Notes under the pieces: generated by a model
Told to the model about the DNA's origin: nothing
What the model saw: only the letters and a program-made list of their open reading frames with translations
The model's database searches: none
Shown: piece by piece, positions 62,378 to 64,000 of the stretch
Layout: every line of letters starts with the position of its first letter
How positions within the stretch are numbered: position 1 is the first letter of the stretch
DNA from: Bog-756 sp963727955
Lineage (GTDB): Bacteria; Actinomycetota; Acidimicrobiia; Acidimicrobiales; RAAP-2
DNA: 64,000 nucleotides
Assembly (NCBI GenBank): GCA_963727955.1
Contig: CAVSII010000003.1
Location: forward strand, 62,001-126,000
Direction: 5' to 3'
Translations under genes and position numbers: made by a program

Positions 62378-64000
62378 TCAGGCGGCCGAGCCCGGGGTGG
62401 GAGCCCTCGAGCTCCACCGGACCCGCCTCCGACGCCGGGCCACCACCACCAGGTAGATGAGGCCGACCAGGGAGACCAGCGAGATGAGCTGTCCGGCCCG
62501 GTTGGCGCCCGATGCGCCGTAGGTGAGGGTCACCTGGTGGCTGGTGGGAACCACCACCATCAGGTTGGGAGCCACCCGCCACGGGCCGTCGGCGCCGCTG
62601 GCCTTCCAATTGGGGAAGTAGGAGATCTTGACCTCGACAGGCGTTCCCACCCGGCTCACATGGAAGGAGATGGAGCTGTCCTGCTGGTCCACATCGGACA
62701 CGGTGGTGACCGGTTCGGGGGCCACCGGTAGATGGGTGTCGCTCCCCGCCACCCTTTTCCAGGCCGTCGGACCGTCGCCGGCGGGCACCACGTTCCACTC
62801 GCTCGGGCTGTCGTACCAGGTGGCCGACGGCTTCAACCAGCTGTTTTGGGCGGGAAGGACGTTGTCCCAGACCACGGGCTGATTGGCCAGGGGGACCACC
62901 ACCGACGAGTCACTGATCTGGTAGACCTTCCAGGTGGTGTCCAGACTGTCACCGTTGTAACTGGTGTTCCAGGGCCCGCTGGAAGCCACCTCGGTCACGC
63001 TGGGGTCGGCGGCGGCGGCGGCTTCCACCGAGGCCGACGAGGCCAGGAAGTAGCGCACCCCCAGCAGCTGCAGGTGCTGTATGCCCAGGGGGACGTCGAG
63101 ACCATCGTAGGTGAAGGCAGGGCTGCTGACTGCGTCGGAGGGTGTGACCGACAACTCGTTCTGGTTGATGAAGTGGAAGGGCGTGGTGGCCGACGACTCG
63201 AACAGCAGACCCTCCATCGAATCGATGCACCCGCCGGTCCAGTAGGGAAGCAGCATCAACGACTCGGTGGTCCCGAACCGGTTGAGCGACGGGTTGTACT
63301 CCCACATGGCCCGGCCGCATCCTTGCGATCTGCCCACCTTGGCCATCATGTCGATGACCGCCTTGTACTCGGGGTAGTCGGGCTTCCCCTGATAGCCCGA
63401 GTAGTTCCACTCGGCCCAGGCACTGGGCTGGTCGGCATTGACGGTGATACCGATGGCGCCCAGGGTGGTGGCCGGCAGGGCCAGGGGGGGCACCACCACC
63501 AGACAGGCGGCGGCCAGGGCCACGATGGGGCCGATCACCGCACCCGGTGGGCTCCCGCCAGGGACCGGCCGGCGGAACCGGCTGATCCGCATGCCCGGCT
63601 GCCAGGGCATGCCCTGGACCGCATTGAGCCGCTCGCGGATGACCACCACCCACTGGTCGAGTCGGCGACGACGGTTCCACCGGGCGACGGCCCCGACCAC
63701 TTCGGCCAGGGCGTACCCGGCCAGCAGGTAGATGCAGAGGAACCAGAAGGGCAGGAAGCGGACGTTGTACAGCTTCCCCTCGGGGTCGAGGCACACCACG
63801 GCGGCCGAAAAGGCGCCCATCACGCAGATGAAGAGGGCCACCCGGTTGCGACGGGCCACCATGGCCACCAGGCCGACCAGATCGGCGACCAGCACCCACC
63901 GGTCAGCGGCGGGGAACAGGAGGTGGGGGAAGCCGTCGACGTTGGTGTAGCCCATGTTGGTGGTGTAGGCCTGCCCGGCGGCAAAGGGCAGGAGCCACCA
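62378..64000 (-). CDS. Large multi-pass membrane protein, 5' end outside window
   Basis: At least 540 residues, N-terminus outside the window. Membrane segments near the visible start (WVLVADLVGLVAMVA, LYNVRFLPFWFLCIYLLAGY), another in the middle (IGPIVALAAACLVVVPPLAL), a long extracellular domain (AMWEYNPSLNRFGTTESLML, HFINQNELSVTPSD, LGIQHLQLLGVRYFLASS) and a last helix (LISLVSLVGLIYLVVVA) before a basic tail. The pattern is that of the actinobacterial membrane proteins with a 6-pyruvoyl-tetrahydropterin-synthase-related or YfhO/arabinofuranosyltransferase-like membrane domain. Role in cell-envelope glycan assembly is inferred. Confidence 0.7.
   Translation of the reverse strand, partial: WWLLPFAAGQAYTTNMGYTNVDGFPHLLFPAADRWVLVADLVGLVAMVARRNRVALFICVMGAFSAAVVCLDPEGKLYNVRFLPFWFLCIYLLAGYALAEVVGAVARWNRRRRLDQWVVVIRERLNAVQGMPWQPGMRISRFRRPVPGGSPPGAVIGPIVALAAACLVVVPPLALPATTLGAIGITVNADQPSAWAEWNYSGYQGKPDYPEYKAVIDMMAKVGRSQGCGRAMWEYNPSLNRFGTTESLMLLPYWTGGCIDSMEGLLFESSATTPFHFINQNELSVTPSDAVSSPAFTYDGLDVPLGIQHLQLLGVRYFLASSASVEAAAAADPSVTEVASSGPWNTSYNGDSLDTTWKVYQISDSSVVVPLANQPVVWDNVLPAQNSWLKPSATWYDSPSEWNVVPAGDGPTAWKRVAGSDTHLPVAPEPVTTVSDVDQQDSSISFHVSRVGTPVEVKISYFPNWKASGADGPWRVAPNLMVVVPTSHQVTLTYGASGANRAGQLISLVSLVGLIYLVVVARRRRRVRWSSRAPTPGSAA

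Overview
The window is 64 kb of high-GC, densely packed bacterial chromosome with the gene content of an actinobacterium. A class such as Acidimicrobiia is my guess, not something I could test. The supporting signs are a secA-prfB-ftsE-ftsX block, DUF3039 and SCO6745-family proteins, a DUF2510 membrane protein, an F420-type luciferase-like oxidoreductase, BioB followed by a BsaP-like zinc-ribbon partner, and an actinobacterial Clp_N/HTH gene pair. GTG starts and ATGA/GTGA overlaps are common. No rRNA, tRNA, CRISPR array, insertion sequence or prophage was recognised.

Layout. 0-12 kb is a mosaic accessory region: a cupin gene cut by the window edge, a divergent MarR regulator, a DUF2510 membrane protein, the HTH/Clp_N pair behind a double operator, a pentapeptide fragment, a serine hydrolase, a sulfotransferase, decayed surface-protein remnants, a PPOX protein, a lipoprotein, a methyltransferase, a nucleotide cyclase and a VKOR-like membrane protein. 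12.4-16.6 kb is a plus-strand catabolic-looking operon (MDR dehydrogenase, VOC protein, LLM oxidoreductase, methyltransferase, SDR). 16.6-23.5 kb holds an acyl-CoA dehydrogenase, bioB-bsaP-P450, and several small enzymes that carry frameshifts. 23.5-31.3 kb is one giant minus-strand surface protein gene with a signal anchor, about five tandem copies of a ~0.5 kb beta-strand repeat, IPT and PKD domains, a polyglycine tract and Fn3 domains. It is broken by many indels.

31.6-42.3 kb carries a GAP-family membrane protein, DUF3039, Maf, DusB, an ABC-F ATPase, VOC/AraC, small proteins, a stomatin/NfeD pair, an SCO6745 protein, BioD and an archaeal-type riboflavin synthase. 42.3-43.9 kb is a badly corrupted ABC exporter. 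44-49.5 kb holds an IPT-domain membrane protein, a divergent acyl-CoA dehydrogenase/acyl-CoA synthetase pair, a sugar nucleotidyltransferase and a serine hydrolase. 49.6-64 kb holds a lipase, a small permease-like protein, ftsX-ftsE, prfB-secA, a short hibernation factor, then isomerase, Trm112-like, phosphohexomutase, LON-domain and a large membrane protein.

A striking global feature is more than a dozen coding frames broken by short indels, many next to homopolymers and many in genes whose two halves are otherwise well conserved. That pattern fits sequence or assembly error at least as well as pseudogene decay. I have therefore annotated such loci as one gene each and said where the frame changes. 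Nothing here is a clear new defence or mobile system. The best candidates for follow-up are the HTH/Clp_N pair with its double operator, the archaeal-type riboflavin synthase, the BsaP neighbour of BioB, and the VKOR protein with Ser in place of the first CXXC cysteine.
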